A DNA stretch of 64,000 nt from Sphingomonas jeddahensis (GCF_001981525.1 NZ_MPSB01000004.1:174466-238465); one strand, 5' to 3'. Counted from the first letter of the stretch, positions 20,051-29,165 are shown. The notes: a model not told the origin generated them from the letters alone. Program-made: numbers and translations.

Positions 20051-20722
20051 ATGTGGCAGCTCTACAATTTCCCCCTGTGTCCCTTCACCCGCAAGGTCCG
20101 CATCCTGCTGGGCGAGAAGGACGTCGGCTATGAGCTGGTGCGTGAAATGCCATGGGCGCGACGCGACGAGTTCCTTGACCTGAATCCTGCCGGGCAGACG
20201 CCGGTTATGGTGGATGGCGAGCGCGGCACGGTGCTGATCGATTCGATGGCGATCTGCGAATATTTCGAGGAGACGGTGGATCGCGCGGCGATGATCAACG
20301 GATCGGCGGCGAATCGCGCCGAGATCCGCCGGCTGGTCACCTGGTTCGACGCGCAATTCTATCGCGACGTCAGCCAGCCGCTGATCGAGGAGCGGATGGT
20401 GAAGCGGCTGGTGCTGCGCCAGTCGCCCAATGCCGCGCGGCTGCGCGAGGCGATGAAGTCCGCGATCGGGCATCTCGACTATATCGACTTCCTGCTCGAT
20501 CACCGGAAGTGGATGGCCGGCGCGACGATCAGCCTCGCCGATCTGGCGGCGGCGGCGCATATCTCTGTGGCGGATTATCTCGGTGGGATCGATTGGTCCG
20601 GGCATACCCATGCCAAGGCGTGGTATTCGGCGTTCAAGAGCCGCCGCAGCTTTCGCCCGCTGCTGGCCGAGCGGATGAGCGGGATCGAGCCGCCTGACTA
20701 TTACGAGAACCCGGATTTCTGA
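20051..20722 (+). CDS. fzlA: GST-fold protein, FzlA-like (FtsZ-binding)
   Basis: Glutathione-S-transferase-fold protein of 223 residues. It has the thioredoxin-like N-domain (YNFPLCPFTRKVRILLGEKDV, NPAGQTPVMVD, IDSMAICEYFEE) and a helical C-domain ending SFRPLLAERMSGIEPPDYYENPDF. The acidic-aromatic C-terminal tail, the absence of detoxification neighbours and the alphaproteobacterial host fit FzlA, the GST-like FtsZ-filament-binding cell-division protein of Caulobacter; this identification is by family resemblance only and an ordinary GST is possible. The start follows GAGGGGG. Its stop overlaps the next ATG (TGATG), indicating translational coupling. Confidence 0.72.
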   Translation: MWQLYNFPLCPFTRKVRILLGEKDVGYELVREMPWARRDEFLDLNPAGQTPVMVDGERGTVLIDSMAICEYFEETVDRAAMINGSAANRAEIRRLVTWFDAQFYRDVSQPLIEERMVKRLVLRQSPNAARLREAMKSAIGHLDYIDFLLDHRKWMAGATISLADLAAAAHISVADYLGGIDWSGHTHAKAWYSAFKSRRSFRPLLAERMSGIEPPDYYENPDF

Positions 20723-21093
20723 TGCACGCCAATCATGATGCCGCGGCACCGGCCGCAGAGACGATTTCGTTCGACGATTTCCTGAAGGTCGACATCCGGG
20801 TTGGGACGATCGTGTCGGCCGACCCGTTCCCCGAGGCGCGCAAGCCCGCGCTGAAGCTGGTGATCGATTTCGGGCCGGCGATCGGGCGAAAGAAATCCTC
20901 CGCGCAGATCACCGAGAATCACGCTGCCGAGGAACTGGTCGGCAAGCAAGTGATGGCGGTGGTCAACTTCCCCCCACGGCAGATCGGGCCGGTGATGAGC
21001 GAGGTGCTGACGCTGGGGTTTCCGGATGTCGCGGGGAAGGTGGTGCTTGCCGAGCCGATGATGGCGGTGCCGGACGGCGGGCGATTGTTCTAG
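20722..21093 (+). CDS. csaA: tRNA-binding-domain protein, CsaA-like
   Basis: Small OB-fold protein (EMAPII/tRNA-binding domain) of 123 residues. It shows the CsaA pattern FDDFLKVDIRVGTIVSADPFPEARKPALKLVIDFG, then KKSSAQITENH, VMAVVNFPPRQIGPVMSEVLTLGF and a C-terminal VPDGGRLF. CsaA is proposed to be an export-related chaperone, and the fold binds tRNA; the role in proteobacteria is uncertain. It starts one base inside the stop of the FzlA-like gene, so the pair is a coupled operon. Confidence 0.88.
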   Translation: MHANHDAAAPAAETISFDDFLKVDIRVGTIVSADPFPEARKPALKLVIDFGPAIGRKKSSAQITENHAAEELVGKQVMAVVNFPPRQIGPVMSEVLTLGFPDVAGKVVLAEPMMAVPDGGRLF

Positions 21094-21222
21094 CAGCGAG
21101 TGACTGTTGCTGCGTTGCAACATAAACGAAATACCTGGCCCAGGCGGCAACAAGCCGGATCGTCAGCGGTTGGGACGGTTGAGCCGCTTCCCACAGGGGC
21201 GGCCCGGTAAAAAGGTATTTCA

Positions 21223-21798
21223 ATGAAGAAGTTGCTTTTGGCGGCCGTTGCCGCCGCGTTCGTGATCCCTGCCGCTGCTTCGGCACAGGAAACCACCACC
21301 GACGGCTCGCGCGCCTTTGGGATCGATCCCTATGTCGGCGTAATGGGCGGCTATGAAGGTTTCGAGAGCAATCCGGGGGGCGGCATCCCCGCATCCGTCC
21401 CCGGTGATCGCCTGAAGGGCGGCCTGGTGGAAGGCGTGGCCGGCGTAAACGTTCCGCTGGGCGGCTTCTTCGTCGGCGTGGAGGGCAATGCAGCCAAGGG
21501 CTTCACCGGCGACATCGATTGGCAGTATGGCGTTCATGGCCGCGTCGGCGCACGCGCGGGCGAGACCGGCCTAGTGTACGTCAAGGCTGGGTATATGTGG
21601 ACGAACTTCGACCGCTATGGCCCGGACAGCCGTGACTTTGGTGATATCTCCTATGGCATCGGCGGCGAGTTCGGTCCTTCCGCGATTGGCCTCGATGGTC
21701 TGATCAAGAAGGAAGGCATTCGGTTCCGCGCCGAGATCGCCACGCAGGGCGAGTTCGAATCGGTGCGGCCGATGGTGGGTGTCATCGGGCACTTCTGA
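21223..21798 (+). CDS. Outer-membrane beta-barrel protein (opacity-like)
   Basis: Exported 191-residue protein with signal peptide MKKLLLAAVAAAFVIPAAASA and alternating beta-strand pattern (DPYVGVMGGYEGF, LGGFFVGVEGNAAKGF, HGRVGARAGETGLVYVKAGYMW, YGIGGEFGP), ending in an aromatic residue (GHF) as expected for BAM-dependent insertion. It resembles small opacity/OmpA-like eight-stranded barrels; ligand and role are unknown. It is monocistronic: a 129-base leader precedes it and a strong intrinsic terminator follows, suggesting abundant expression. Confidence 0.8.
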   Translation: MKKLLLAAVAAAFVIPAAASAQETTTDGSRAFGIDPYVGVMGGYEGFESNPGGGIPASVPGDRLKGGLVEGVAGVNVPLGGFFVGVEGNAAKGFTGDIDWQYGVHGRVGARAGETGLVYVKAGYMWTNFDRYGPDSRDFGDISYGIGGEFGPSAIGLDGLIKKEGIRFRAEIATQGEFESVRPMVGVIGHF

Positions 21799-21818
21799 TC
21801 GACGGATGATTCTGGCTG

Positions 21819-21856
21819 AAAAGGGGGCTCCGACCTATGTCGGGGCCCCTTTTTCG
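21819..21856 (+). terminator. Rho-independent terminator of the barrel gene
   Basis: Stem GGGGGCTCCGAC / GTCGGGGCCCC with a CTAT loop, preceded by AAAA and followed by TTTTTC, 20 bases after the stop codon. Confidence 0.9.
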
Positions 21857-21957
21857 TTCATGCTCGTGATTGGGCCGGCACGGCGCGCCATCAAGCTCGC
21901 ACCAGAATAACTGGCGAAATGACCCTGTCTACCGGCCTTATTCTGATCGATATGAAA

Positions 21958-22033
21958 TGGTGCCCGGGGACGGAGTCGAACCGCCGACACTGCGATTTTC
22001 AGTCGCATGCTCTACCAACTGAGCTACCCGGGC
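21958..22033 (-). tRNA. tRNA-Phe (GAA)
   Basis: A 76-base cloverleaf on the minus strand. Acceptor stem GCCCGGG/CCCGGGC, D-arm GCTCAGTTGGTAGAGC, anticodon arm TGCGA-CTGAAAA-TCGCA with anticodon GAA, T-arm GGCGG-TTCGACT-CCGTC, discriminator A and an encoded CCA. Nothing integrated is found at its 3' end. Confidence 0.97.
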
Positions 22034-22062
22034 GCACCGGCGAACGCCGGAGAACGGCTCCC

Positions 22063-22233
22063 CTAGTCGCGTGGATCGGGGTTGTCCAGCCCATCCGGAT
22101 CAATCGCGCTGCCCGGCAGGCGATATCCGTCGCCGAGCCATTGCAACAGGTCGCGATCCTTGCAGCCGCGCGAGCAAAAGGGGGCATGCGCGGGGGCTGT
22201 CGGGTGGGCGCAAAGCGGGCAAGTGCTGGTCAT
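22063..22233 (-). CDS. yacG: DNA gyrase inhibitor YacG
   Basis: A 56-residue zinc-finger protein, below common ORF size cut-offs. It has the YacG signature: two CxxC pairs (CPLC and CSRGC), then CKDRDLLQWLGDGYRLPG and an acidic tail. E. coli YacG binds GyrB and inhibits gyrase. The start ATG at 22233 overlaps the stop of the RNase gene (ATGA), so translation is coupled. It ends 30 bases before the tRNA-Phe gene, and the two may be co-transcribed. Confidence 0.93.
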   Translation of the reverse strand: MTSTCPLCAHPTAPAHAPFCSRGCKDRDLLQWLGDGYRLPGSAIDPDGLDNPDPRD

Positions 22234-23156
22234 GCGTCGAATATGGGGGTGCGGCCGGTGCGGCGCACGATCTCTTCCAGCCAGTCGCGTCGGCCGGTGA
22301 TCCGGGCGGTAACCGCCGGCGGCAGGCGATAGCGGCTAGGCGTGCTGGGCGGCGCCCGCTCGATCATGCGCAATACCGCCCGGGCGGCGGCCCCGACCGG
22401 GTCCGCCCGCAGCAGCTCAGGAAGCGAGACGTGGAGGCGCGGCCGGACAATCTGGAGAAATCCGAAGCCGTTCACCGCGGTGCGCTCGAACGGCTGCGGC
22501 AAGTGCGCGTCGATCTCGGCAGCGATCGCGTGCCGCGCCTCGCGGCCGTTGAGTGTCGGGAAATCCACGCCGATCGAGCCGCCGATGTCGTGCCGGACGA
22601 TCGCAAGTGCCACTGCCTGCGCGGCGCGGATCGCCAGTGGCTCAAGCGGCGGGTCGCCATCGACGTCGAACAGAGTCATCGCCGGGGTGGGGCAAAGCCG
22701 CAGCATGCCGCCCGGGAAGGCGATGTCGCCGCCGGTCGCTTCCTCCAGCACTTCGGACCAGCCTGCCGCCTCCAGTGCATCGGGTTCGTGGGCGCCCAGC
22801 TGGCGGATCGGCGCGCCGTCCAGCGTTTCGAGCAAGCTGGGGGCGGAGCGCGGGGCAGCATCGGTCACGCGGCCGCGTGCCGGCTTGGTGCGGCCGGGCT
22901 CGGGAATTGCGCTGCGGGTGATTTCGACCCGGATCGCGGCGCCAAGCGGCGTCGCGGCGGGCACGCGATCGAGCGTCACGTCCGTGCCGTATTCCAGCCG
23001 TGCGAGCTGGCGCTCGATCAGGCGCGCCGGGGCGACGAGCCCCGGCCGCGGCCCCGCTCCATGGATGACGATGCGGGCGCGGCGGATCTGCCCGTCATCG
23101 TCGAGCAGGGCAGCGCGATCCTCGCCAATCCCCGCTTCGTAGAGCCACTCAGCCAA
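22230..23156 (-). CDS. RNase E/G-like ribonuclease, short form
   Basis: A 308-residue protein matching only part of RNase E/G. Residues about 195-205 (IGGSIGVDFPTLNGREAR) correspond to the catalytic GGxIVIDF segment with its Asp, and VNGFGFLQIVRPRL corresponds to the LGLLEMSRQR strand. The position of the second catalytic Asp in DRARIQ appears as Glu (FERTAVN). The S1 domain and zinc-link are missing, so it is much shorter than RNase G (about 490). The start is a TTG at 23156 inside the end of maf (8-base overlap). It may be a specialised or weak nuclease; substrate unknown. Confidence 0.8.
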   Translation of the reverse strand: MAEWLYEAGIGEDRAALLDDDGQIRRARIVIHGAGPRPGLVAPARLIERQLARLEYGTDVTLDRVPAATPLGAAIRVEITRSAIPEPGRTKPARGRVTDAAPRSAPSLLETLDGAPIRQLGAHEPDALEAAGWSEVLEEATGGDIAFPGGMLRLCPTPAMTLFDVDGDPPLEPLAIRAAQAVALAIVRHDIGGSIGVDFPTLNGREARHAIAAEIDAHLPQPFERTAVNGFGFLQIVRPRLHVSLPELLRADPVGAAARAVLRMIERAPPSTPSRYRLPPAVTARITGRRDWLEEIVRRTGRTPIFDA

Positions 23157-23724
23157 GCATCACACCAGACGCGCTGAGCAGTGCACGCGTTTCGAACAGC
23201 GGCAGCCCGACGACGCCCGAATAGGAGCCGGCGATACGCCGCACGAACCCTTCCGCACGGCCCTGGATGGCATAGCCCCCCGCTTTACCCATGCCCTCGC
23301 CGCTGGCGACATAGGTTGCGATCTCGGCCGCGGTCAGCGGCTTGAAGGCGACGACCGTATCCGACAGGCGAGTGCGCATCTTGCCGTCGATGCCGACCAC
23401 GACAACCGCGGAGAGGCAGTGATGGCGGCGCCCTGACAGCAGTTCCAGCATGCGCAAGAGATCGGCCTCGTCGGCAGGCTTCCCGAGGATGCGCCGGCCC
23501 ACTGCAATGCTGGTATCTGCGGCGAGCACCACCGCGCTGGGCCGGCGGGGCACGGCAACGGCCTTGGCGGTCGCGACCCGCAGCACATAGTCGCGCGGGC
23601 GCTCTGCCTTCAGCGGCGTTTCATCGACATCAGGCGCGACGACGCGCGCAGGCGTGACGCCGATCTGCGCAAGCAGCGCGAGCCGGCGCGGCGAAGCGGA
23701 GGCGAGAATCAGCTCGGCGGGCAT
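23149..23724 (-). CDS. maf: Maf-like nucleoside triphosphate pyrophosphatase
   Basis: House-cleaning enzyme that hydrolyses modified (d)NTPs to monophosphates, 191 residues. Characteristic motifs: LILASASPRRLALLAQIG at the N-terminus, DVDET, VVLAADTSIAVGRRILGKPAD and the AGGYAIQGRAEGFVRRIAGSYSGVVGLPL region with the conserved lysine and glutamine. It lies in the order infA, maf, RNase E/G-like, yacG, with 12 bases after infA and an 8-base overlap with the RNase gene, an arrangement seen widely in alphaproteobacteria. Confidence 0.95.
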   Translation of the reverse strand: MPAELILASASPRRLALLAQIGVTPARVVAPDVDETPLKAERPRDYVLRVATAKAVAVPRRPSAVVLAADTSIAVGRRILGKPADEADLLRMLELLSGRRHHCLSAVVVVGIDGKMRTRLSDTVVAFKPLTAAEIATYVASGEGMGKAGGYAIQGRAEGFVRRIAGSYSGVVGLPLFETRALLSASGVMLG

Positions 23725-23736
23725 TTGCCCACCTGC

Positions 23737-23982
23737 TTATTGCGGGCCGGGGCCGCCGCGGCCGGGCATGAAGCGGTAGGTGATTCGACCCTTGGTCAGG
23801 TCATACGGCGTCAATTCCACGAGTACCTCGTCGCCGACCAGCACGCGGATGCGGTTCTTGCGCATCTTGCCGGCGGTATGGCCGAGGATTTCGTGATCAT
23901 TCTCGAGCCGGACGCGAAACATCGCGTTGGGCAGAAGCTCGACCACCTGGCCGCGCATTTCGAGGAGTTCTTCTTTCGCCAA
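23737..23982 (-). CDS. infA: Translation initiation factor IF-1
   Basis: OB-fold initiation factor that occupies the ribosomal A site, 81 residues. Sequence hallmarks are [67 protein letters not shown]; the Gly/Pro tail PGRGGPGPQ is slightly longer than usual. The start is a TTG at 23982 with only a weak AAAGA site upstream; no in-frame ATG is available before residue 9, which would remove the conserved N-terminus. It is the first gene of a four-gene minus-strand run. The 225-base gap upstream (23983-24207) shows no other gene and must hold its promoter. Confidence 0.96.
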   Translation of the reverse strand: MAKEELLEMRGQVVELLPNAMFRVRLENDHEILGHTAGKMRKNRIRVLVGDEVLVELTPYDLTKGRITYRFMPGRGGPGPQ

Positions 23983-24207
23983 ATACTTGTCTTTCTGCGG
24001 ATGAGAGCGCGCGCGCCCTTAGCCGAAGCGGCGCCACAAGGAAAGGAGCGGCGCAAGAAGGACGGGCGATTAGGATCGAGATGTGGCCGAAGTGACGACA
24101 ATTCAAGCGCTGGCTGATCCGCCCGTGCCAAGGAAAGGTCGAGGACCGCCCGCGCCCGTGACGTTTGCGGCTGGTGCCTCGACGTTGCTCGGCACGAAGG
24201 GGAAGCC

Positions 24208-25077
24208 TCAGCGCGTTGGAACCGGCGTCTCGCCCGAATAATCGTAGAAGCCGCGCTTCACCTTGCGGCCGTACCAGCCGGCTTCAACATATTTCACCAA
24301 CAGCGGGGCCGGCCGGAACTTGGGATCGCCCGTAGTCTCGAACAGCACGCGGGTGATTTCGAGGCAGGTGTCGAGGCCGATGAAGTCGGCGAGCGTCAGC
24401 GGGCCCATCGGGTGGTTGAGGCCGAGCTGGCAGGCGAGGTCGATGTCGCGGATTGTCGCCACCCCTTCCCCGAGCGCGAAGCAGGCCTCGTTGAGCATCG
24501 GCATCAGGATTCGGTTGACGATGAAGCCGGGCGCGTCATTGGCGCGCACCACCTGCTTGCCGAGTGCCGTTGCGAAGGTCTCCACCGTCTTCACCGTTTC
24601 GTCGGCGGTTGCGAGGCCGCGAATCACCTCGATCAGGCCCATCACGGGCACGGGGTTGAAGAAGTGGACGCCGATGAAGCGCGCCGGATCGGGTGAGGCT
24701 TGCGCCAGCCGTGTGATCGGGATCGACGAGGTGTTGGAGGCGAGCACCGCCTGGTGGCCGAGCACGGTGCCGACGCGTTCGAAGATGGTGCGCTTTACTT
24801 CCTCGCGCTCGGTCGCGGCTTCGATGACGAGGCCGCACGACGACATGCCCTCGGCGCCGTCGATCGGCTCGATGCGTTCGAGCGCCTGGTCGCGCGCCTG
24901 CGCCTCAAGCTTGCCCTTCTCGACGGCGCGGGCGAGCTGCTTCGCGATGCCAGCCTTGCCGGCTTCGGCGCGGGCCTTGTCGACGTCCGAAAGGAGCACG
25001 CGATAACCGGCCTGGGCGGAAACCTGCGCGATGCCCGCGCCCATCTGGCCCGCTCCGATGACGCCGACTGTGTGCAT
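24208..25077 (-). CDS. 3-hydroxybutyryl-CoA dehydrogenase
   Basis: NAD(P)-dependent 3-hydroxyacyl-CoA dehydrogenase of 289 residues, interconverting acetoacetyl-CoA and 3-hydroxybutyryl-CoA in fatty-acid or polyhydroxybutyrate metabolism. Seen: the Rossmann loop [13 protein letters not shown] at 5-17, [27 protein letters not shown], the catalytic His in [17 protein letters not shown], and [20 protein letters not shown] to [17 protein letters not shown]. It is a stand-alone Hbd/FadB2-type enzyme without hydratase domain. It is followed by no partner gene; a B-type repeat precedes it. Confidence 0.94.
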   Translation of the reverse strand: MHTVGVIGAGQMGAGIAQVSAQAGYRVLLSDVDKARAEAGKAGIAKQLARAVEKGKLEAQARDQALERIEPIDGAEGMSSCGLVIEAATEREEVKRTIFERVGTVLGHQAVLASNTSSIPITRLAQASPDPARFIGVHFFNPVPVMGLIEVIRGLATADETVKTVETFATALGKQVVRANDAPGFIVNRILMPMLNEACFALGEGVATIRDIDLACQLGLNHPMGPLTLADFIGLDTCLEITRVLFETTGDPKFRPAPLLVKYVEAGWYGRKVKRGFYDYSGETPVPTR

Positions 25078-25117
25078 GTTTTACCCTTCGATCGTGCAGG
25101 AGCGACTCACTCACCCC

Positions 25118-25199
25118 GTTCGTGCTGAGCTTGTCGAAGCACGTGGCAAGTAGCGCTTCGCCCGGAACACGCCCTTCGACAAGCTCGGGGCGAACGAGG
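25118..25199. repeat. Palindromic repeat B
   Basis: Inverted arms CGTTCGTGCTGAGCTTGTCG and CGACAAGCTCGGGGCGAACG about 40 bases apart, between hemA and the dehydrogenase gene. It is the same family as the in-frame copy inside mutS and the copy at 39588. Confidence 0.85.
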
Positions 25200-25226
25200 G
25201 AGGGCATGCCCCTCCCACAATAAGCA

Positions 25227-26471
25227 TCAAGCCGCCTTGCGCAGCTCCAGCCTGTCCCAGATCTCGGCCAGTGCCTCGGTCAGCTCCTGCATCATCGCTT
25301 CGCTGTGCGCGGGGCCTGGGGTGAAGCGCAGCCGCTCGGTGCCGCGCGGTACGGTGGGGTAATTGATCGGCTGGACGTAGATGCCGTATTCGGCGAGCAG
25401 CACGTCGCTGATTTTCTTCGCCTTGACGGGATCGCCGACCATCAGCGGCACGATATGCGTGTCACCGATCATTACCGGCAACCCGGCTTCCGTCATCATC
25501 GCTTTGAGCCGCGCGGCGGCGGCCTGCTGCCCCTCGCGCTCGGCGGAGGACGACTTGAGGTGGCGCACGCTCGCCAGCACGCCGGCGACCAGCACCGGCG
25601 ATAGCGAGGTCGTGAAGATGAACCCCGGCGCGTAGGAGCGGATCACGTCGATGATGGTCGTGTCGGCGGCGATATAGCCACCCATCACGCCGAATGCCTT
25701 GCCCAGCGTCCCCTCGATGATCGTCAGGCGGTGCGCGACATCATCACGCTCCGAAATGCCGCCGCCGCGCGGGCCGTACATGCCGACCGCGTGAACCTCA
25801 TCAAGGTAGGTGAGCGCGTTATACTTGTCGGCAAGGTCGCAGATCGACGCGATCGGGGCGACGTCGCCTTCCATCGAATAGACGCTCTCGAAGGCGATCA
25901 GCTTGGGCGTGGCCGGATCGTCGGCCGCCAGCAGTTCCTCAAGGTGCGCCAGGTCGTTGTGGCGGAACACACGCTTCTCGCAGCCGGCATTGCGGATGCC
26001 GGCGATCATCGAAGCGTGGTTCAACTCGTCCGAATAGATGATGCAGCCCGGCAGCACCTTGGCGAGCGTGGCGAGCGTCGCCTCGTTGGAGACATAGCCG
26101 CTGGTGAACAGCAAGGCCCCTTCCTTGCCGTGCAGATCGGCGAGCTCGCCTTCCAGATCGACATGGTAATGGGTGTTGCCGCCGATGTTGCGGGTGCCGC
26201 CAGAGCCCGCGCCTACATCGTGCAGCGCTTCTTCCATCGCTGCGATCACCTTGGGATGCTGGCCCATGGCCAGGTAATCGTTCGAGCACCACACCGTGAT
26301 CGGCTTCGGCCCGTTGTGCCCCGCGAAGCAGCGCGCGCTGGGGTAATGCCCCTTGTTGCGCAGGATATCGATGAAGACGCGATAGCGGCCCTCGGCGTGC
26401 AGGCGGTCGATCGCCTGCGAGAAGGCGCGCGAATAATCAACGGGCTTCCCGGCAAGAGTGTCGATGGACAT
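25227..26471 (-). CDS. hemA: 5-aminolevulinate synthase
   Basis: Pyridoxal-phosphate enzyme condensing glycine and succinyl-CoA, the first step of haem and corrin synthesis by the C4 route used by alphaproteobacteria; 414 residues. Seen: the glycine-rich [38 protein letters not shown] with the cofactor Asp, and [14 protein letters not shown] with the Schiff-base Lys258. The C-terminus [21 protein letters not shown] is typical. The window also carries cobS/cobT, which act downstream in corrin synthesis, but 30 kb away. Monocistronic by spacing. Confidence 0.97.
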   Translation of the reverse strand: MSIDTLAGKPVDYSRAFSQAIDRLHAEGRYRVFIDILRNKGHYPSARCFAGHNGPKPITVWCSNDYLAMGQHPKVIAAMEEALHDVGAGSGGTRNIGGNTHYHVDLEGELADLHGKEGALLFTSGYVSNEATLATLAKVLPGCIIYSDELNHASMIAGIRNAGCEKRVFRHNDLAHLEELLAADDPATPKLIAFESVYSMEGDVAPIASICDLADKYNALTYLDEVHAVGMYGPRGGGISERDDVAHRLTIIEGTLGKAFGVMGGYIAADTTIIDVIRSYAPGFIFTTSLSPVLVAGVLASVRHLKSSSAEREGQQAAAARLKAMMTEAGLPVMIGDTHIVPLMVGDPVKAKKISDVLLAEYGIYVQPINYPTVPRGTERLRFTPGPAHSEAMMQELTEALAEIWDRLELRKAA

Positions 26472-26555
26472 GGGCGTGTCGCTTACCCCTGTGTCAGTGG
26501 CAACGCCAGCGGATTCCGGCCGTTTCGGCGATTCTGCGCCGGGATTTGACCTTCG

Positions 26556-27344
26556 TCAGAGTCGGTCGAGCGAGGTGAAGCCGTGCGCCGCGAAGGCGTG
26601 TTCGAGGCTCGGATCTACCGGCGCAGTGAACACGGCGAGGTCGGATTGGTCGCGTGTGAAAGCTTGGCCTTGCGTCAGATGGGTGATGCGGCGGGCGATA
26701 CCGGGGCCGCCATCGACAAAGGTGACGGGCTGCGCAATCGCGGCAGCGAGTTCGTCGGCGAGCAGCGGGAAGTGCGTGCAGGCGAGCACGACCGTATCGA
26801 TCGCATGTCCCCCTTCGGCCTCCAGCATCGGCGCGATCGCCGAATGCACGGCCGCGATCGGGATGGTCTGGCCGCGCAGCTTTGCCTCGGCCAGCGTCAC
26901 CAGATCGGCCGAGCCGTGGCGAATCACCCGGCAATCGCTGGCGAAGTGCGCGGCGAGATCATCGACATAGGCCTGGCGCACAGTGGCGGCGGTGCCGAGC
27001 ACGGCGATCGTGCGTGTCACGCTGCCCTCCGCGGCGGGCTTGATCGCAGGTACGGTGCCGACGATCGGTATGGCGAGCGCCGCGCGAACAAAAGGGAGCG
27101 CGATCGTCGACGCGGTGTTGCAGGCAATCACGATCAGTCGTGGCTGATATCGTTCCGCGAGACGGCCGAGCAGCGCAGGGACTCGGGCGGCAATCTCCGC
27201 CTCGCCCTTGGTGCCATAAGGGAAGCCGGCCGAATCGGCGGCATAAACGAAGCGCGCCTGCGGCAGCGCAGTGCGGGCCGGCGCAACAATGGAAAGGCCG
27301 CCGACACCGGAATCGAAAAACAAGATGGGACGGGAATCGCTCAT
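26556..27344 (-). CDS. murI: Glutamate racemase
   Basis: Cofactor-independent racemase giving D-glutamate for peptidoglycan, 262 residues. The two catalytic cysteines are visible as Cys75 in IACNTAST and Cys189 in LACTHFPLL, and the N-terminal FDSGVGGLSI and PYGTKGEAEI motifs are intact. It is divergent from plsY with 149 bases between. murA lies 3 kb further, so peptidoglycan precursor genes are loosely grouped. Confidence 0.96.
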   Translation of the reverse strand: MSDSRPILFFDSGVGGLSIVAPARTALPQARFVYAADSAGFPYGTKGEAEIAARVPALLGRLAERYQPRLIVIACNTASTIALPFVRAALAIPIVGTVPAIKPAAEGSVTRTIAVLGTAATVRQAYVDDLAAHFASDCRVIRHGSADLVTLAEAKLRGQTIPIAAVHSAIAPMLEAEGGHAIDTVVLACTHFPLLADELAAAIAQPVTFVDGGPGIARRITHLTQGQAFTRDQSDLAVFTAPVDPSLEHAFAAHGFTSLDRL

Positions 27345-27493
27345 GGCGGCGCACTACGGAATGGCCACCGGCGAGGGAAGCGGAGGAGGGGGACTTCGCG
27401 TCGACCCTGATCGAGGTCAGTGGTCAGGGCGCTTTCGTTCGGTTATCGTCACGATCAACGGAGGGATAGCACCTGCCAACCGAGATCGTCTGG

Positions 27494-28078
27494 ATGCCGC
27501 CGCTTGCCGCGTTGCTGATCGGCTATCTGCTGGGCTCGATCCCGTTCGGGGTGATCCTGACGCGGGTGGCGGGCGCCGGCGACCTGCGCCAGATCGGATC
27601 GGGCAATATCGGCGCCACCAACGTGCTGCGCACCGGGCGCAAGGGGCTGGCGGCGGCGACGCTGCTGCTAGATCTGCTCAAGGGCTGGGCGGCGGTGGTG
27701 ATCGCCACCGCCTTGCTGCCGGATAATGAACAGCTTGCCGCGGCTGGTGCGTTTATCGGCCATTGCTACCCGCTGTGGCTGCGCTTCAAGGGCGGCAAGG
27801 GCGTGGCGACGCTGATGGGCATCGTGCTGGCGCTGCATTCGCCATTGGGGATGGTCTATGCATTGGTGTGGCTGGGGCTACTTGCCACGCTGCGCATCTC
27901 CTCGGTGGCGGGGATGGCGGCGGCGGCGAGCGCACCTGTGGGCGCGGCGGTGCTTGGGCGGTTCGATCTGGTACCGTTGCTGATGGCGCTGGCGCTGATC
28001 GTGGTGTGGAAGCATCGCGAGAATATCGGCCGGCTGCTCGACGGCGAGGAGCCGCAAGTCGGCGCCAAGCGTGGCTGA
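27494..28078 (+). CDS. plsY: Glycerol-3-phosphate acyltransferase PlsY
   Basis: Inner-membrane enzyme using acyl-phosphate to acylate glycerol-3-phosphate, first step of phospholipid synthesis; 194 residues with about five hydrophobic spans. Conserved motifs are present: GSIPFG near the N-terminus, GSGNIGATNVLRTGRK and the FKGGKGVATLMG loop, and the KHRENIGRLLDGEE tail. It overlaps dprA by eight bases (GTG start within its stop region), a pairing common in bacteria. Confidence 0.96.
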   Translation: MPPLAALLIGYLLGSIPFGVILTRVAGAGDLRQIGSGNIGATNVLRTGRKGLAAATLLLDLLKGWAAVVIATALLPDNEQLAAAGAFIGHCYPLWLRFKGGKGVATLMGIVLALHSPLGMVYALVWLGLLATLRISSVAGMAAAASAPVGAAVLGRFDLVPLLMALALIVVWKHRENIGRLLDGEEPQVGAKRG

Positions 28079-29165
28079 TGCCGATCCGCCGGGCGACACG
28101 TTCGACCGGCTGCGGCTGATCCGGACCCAGGGTGTCGGCCCGGTTACCTATCGCCAGTTGCTGCGCCGTTTTGGCACCGCACGCGCGGCGCTGGACGCCT
28201 TGCCCGACCTCGCCCGGCGTGGCGGTGGGCGCACGACGGTGGCGGCTGATCCCAAGGCGATCGCGCGCGAGATCGAAGCGGTAGCGCGGCTTGGCGCGCG
28301 GCATCTGTTTCTCGGCGAGCCAACTTATCCTGCGCTGTTGACCGAGATAGACGACGCGCCTGCTGCCTTGACAGTGCGAGGCACGTTTCCGGCGAGCGAT
28401 CGTCCAGTGGTGGCGATCGTCGGCGCGCGCAACGCGTCGGCGGCGGCGTGCCGCTTCGCACGCGGGCTGGCGCATGATCTGGCTGCAGAAGGTGCCACGG
28501 TGGTTTCGGGGCTCGCGCGTGGGATCGATACCGCTGCCCACATGGGAGCGGGGCCGGCAACGGTGGCAGTCATCGCGGGCGGGATCGACGTCGTCTACCC
28601 GCCCGAGAATGCCGAATTGCAGGAACGGATTGCAAGCGACGCATTGCTGGTGGCGGAGATGCCGCCCGGCACCGAGCCACGCGCGCGTCACTTCCCTTAT
28701 CGGAACCGCATCATCGCCGGGCTGGCGCAAGGGACGATCGTGGTCGAGGCGGCGCCCAAGTCAGGATCGTTGATCACCGCGCGGCTGGCGGGGGAGATGG
28801 GGCGAGAAGTGATGGCAGTGCCCGGCAGCCCGCTTGATCCGCGCGCGCAGGGGTGTAATTCGCTGATCCGCGATGGCGCGACCTTGATCCAAAACGCCTC
28901 GGACGTGCTGGAGCAGATCCGCCCGCTTGATGCGCGGCTGGTGCGTTCGCCTGTCTGTCGCTTTGAGGCGCAGCCACCCGCCGATGCTGACGATGCGGCA
29001 CGGCGCCGGGTCACCGACCTGCTCGGGCCGGTGCCAGTCGCGGTGGACGAGGTGATCCGCCAGGCAGACGTGCCCGCAGCGGTGGTGCAGATGGTGCTGC
29101 TCGAGCTTGAACTGGCCGGTCGGTTGGAGCGCCACGCCGGGGGGCGGGTGAGCCTGCGAAGCTAG
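28071..29165 (+). CDS. dprA: DNA-processing protein DprA
   Basis: Single-stranded-DNA-binding recombination mediator that loads RecA on incoming DNA during natural transformation, 364 residues. Domains: a helical N-terminus (LRLIRTQGVGPVTYRQLLRRFG), the Rossmann-like core with VAIVGARNASAAACRFARGLA, VSGLARGIDTAAH and HFPYRNRIIAGLAQGTIVVEA, and a C-terminal winged helix (VAVDEVIRQADVPAAVVQMVLLELELAGRLE). The start is the GTG at 28071 inside the end of plsY. No other competence genes are in view. Confidence 0.96.
   Translation: MADADPPGDTFDRLRLIRTQGVGPVTYRQLLRRFGTARAALDALPDLARRGGGRTTVAADPKAIAREIEAVARLGARHLFLGEPTYPALLTEIDDAPAALTVRGTFPASDRPVVAIVGARNASAAACRFARGLAHDLAAEGATVVSGLARGIDTAAHMGAGPATVAVIAGGIDVVYPPENAELQERIASDALLVAEMPPGTEPRARHFPYRNRIIAGLAQGTIVVEAAPKSGSLITARLAGEMGREVMAVPGSPLDPRAQGCNSLIRDGATLIQNASDVLEQIRPLDARLVRSPVCRFEAQPPADADDAARRRVTDLLGPVPVAVDEVIRQADVPAAVVQMVLLELELAGRLERHAGGRVSLRS

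Noticed and set aside
21958..22033. tRNA-Phe as an attachment site for an integrated element
   Set aside because: No integrase, no direct repeat of the tRNA 3' end and only core genes (yacG, RNase, maf, infA) on the flank.
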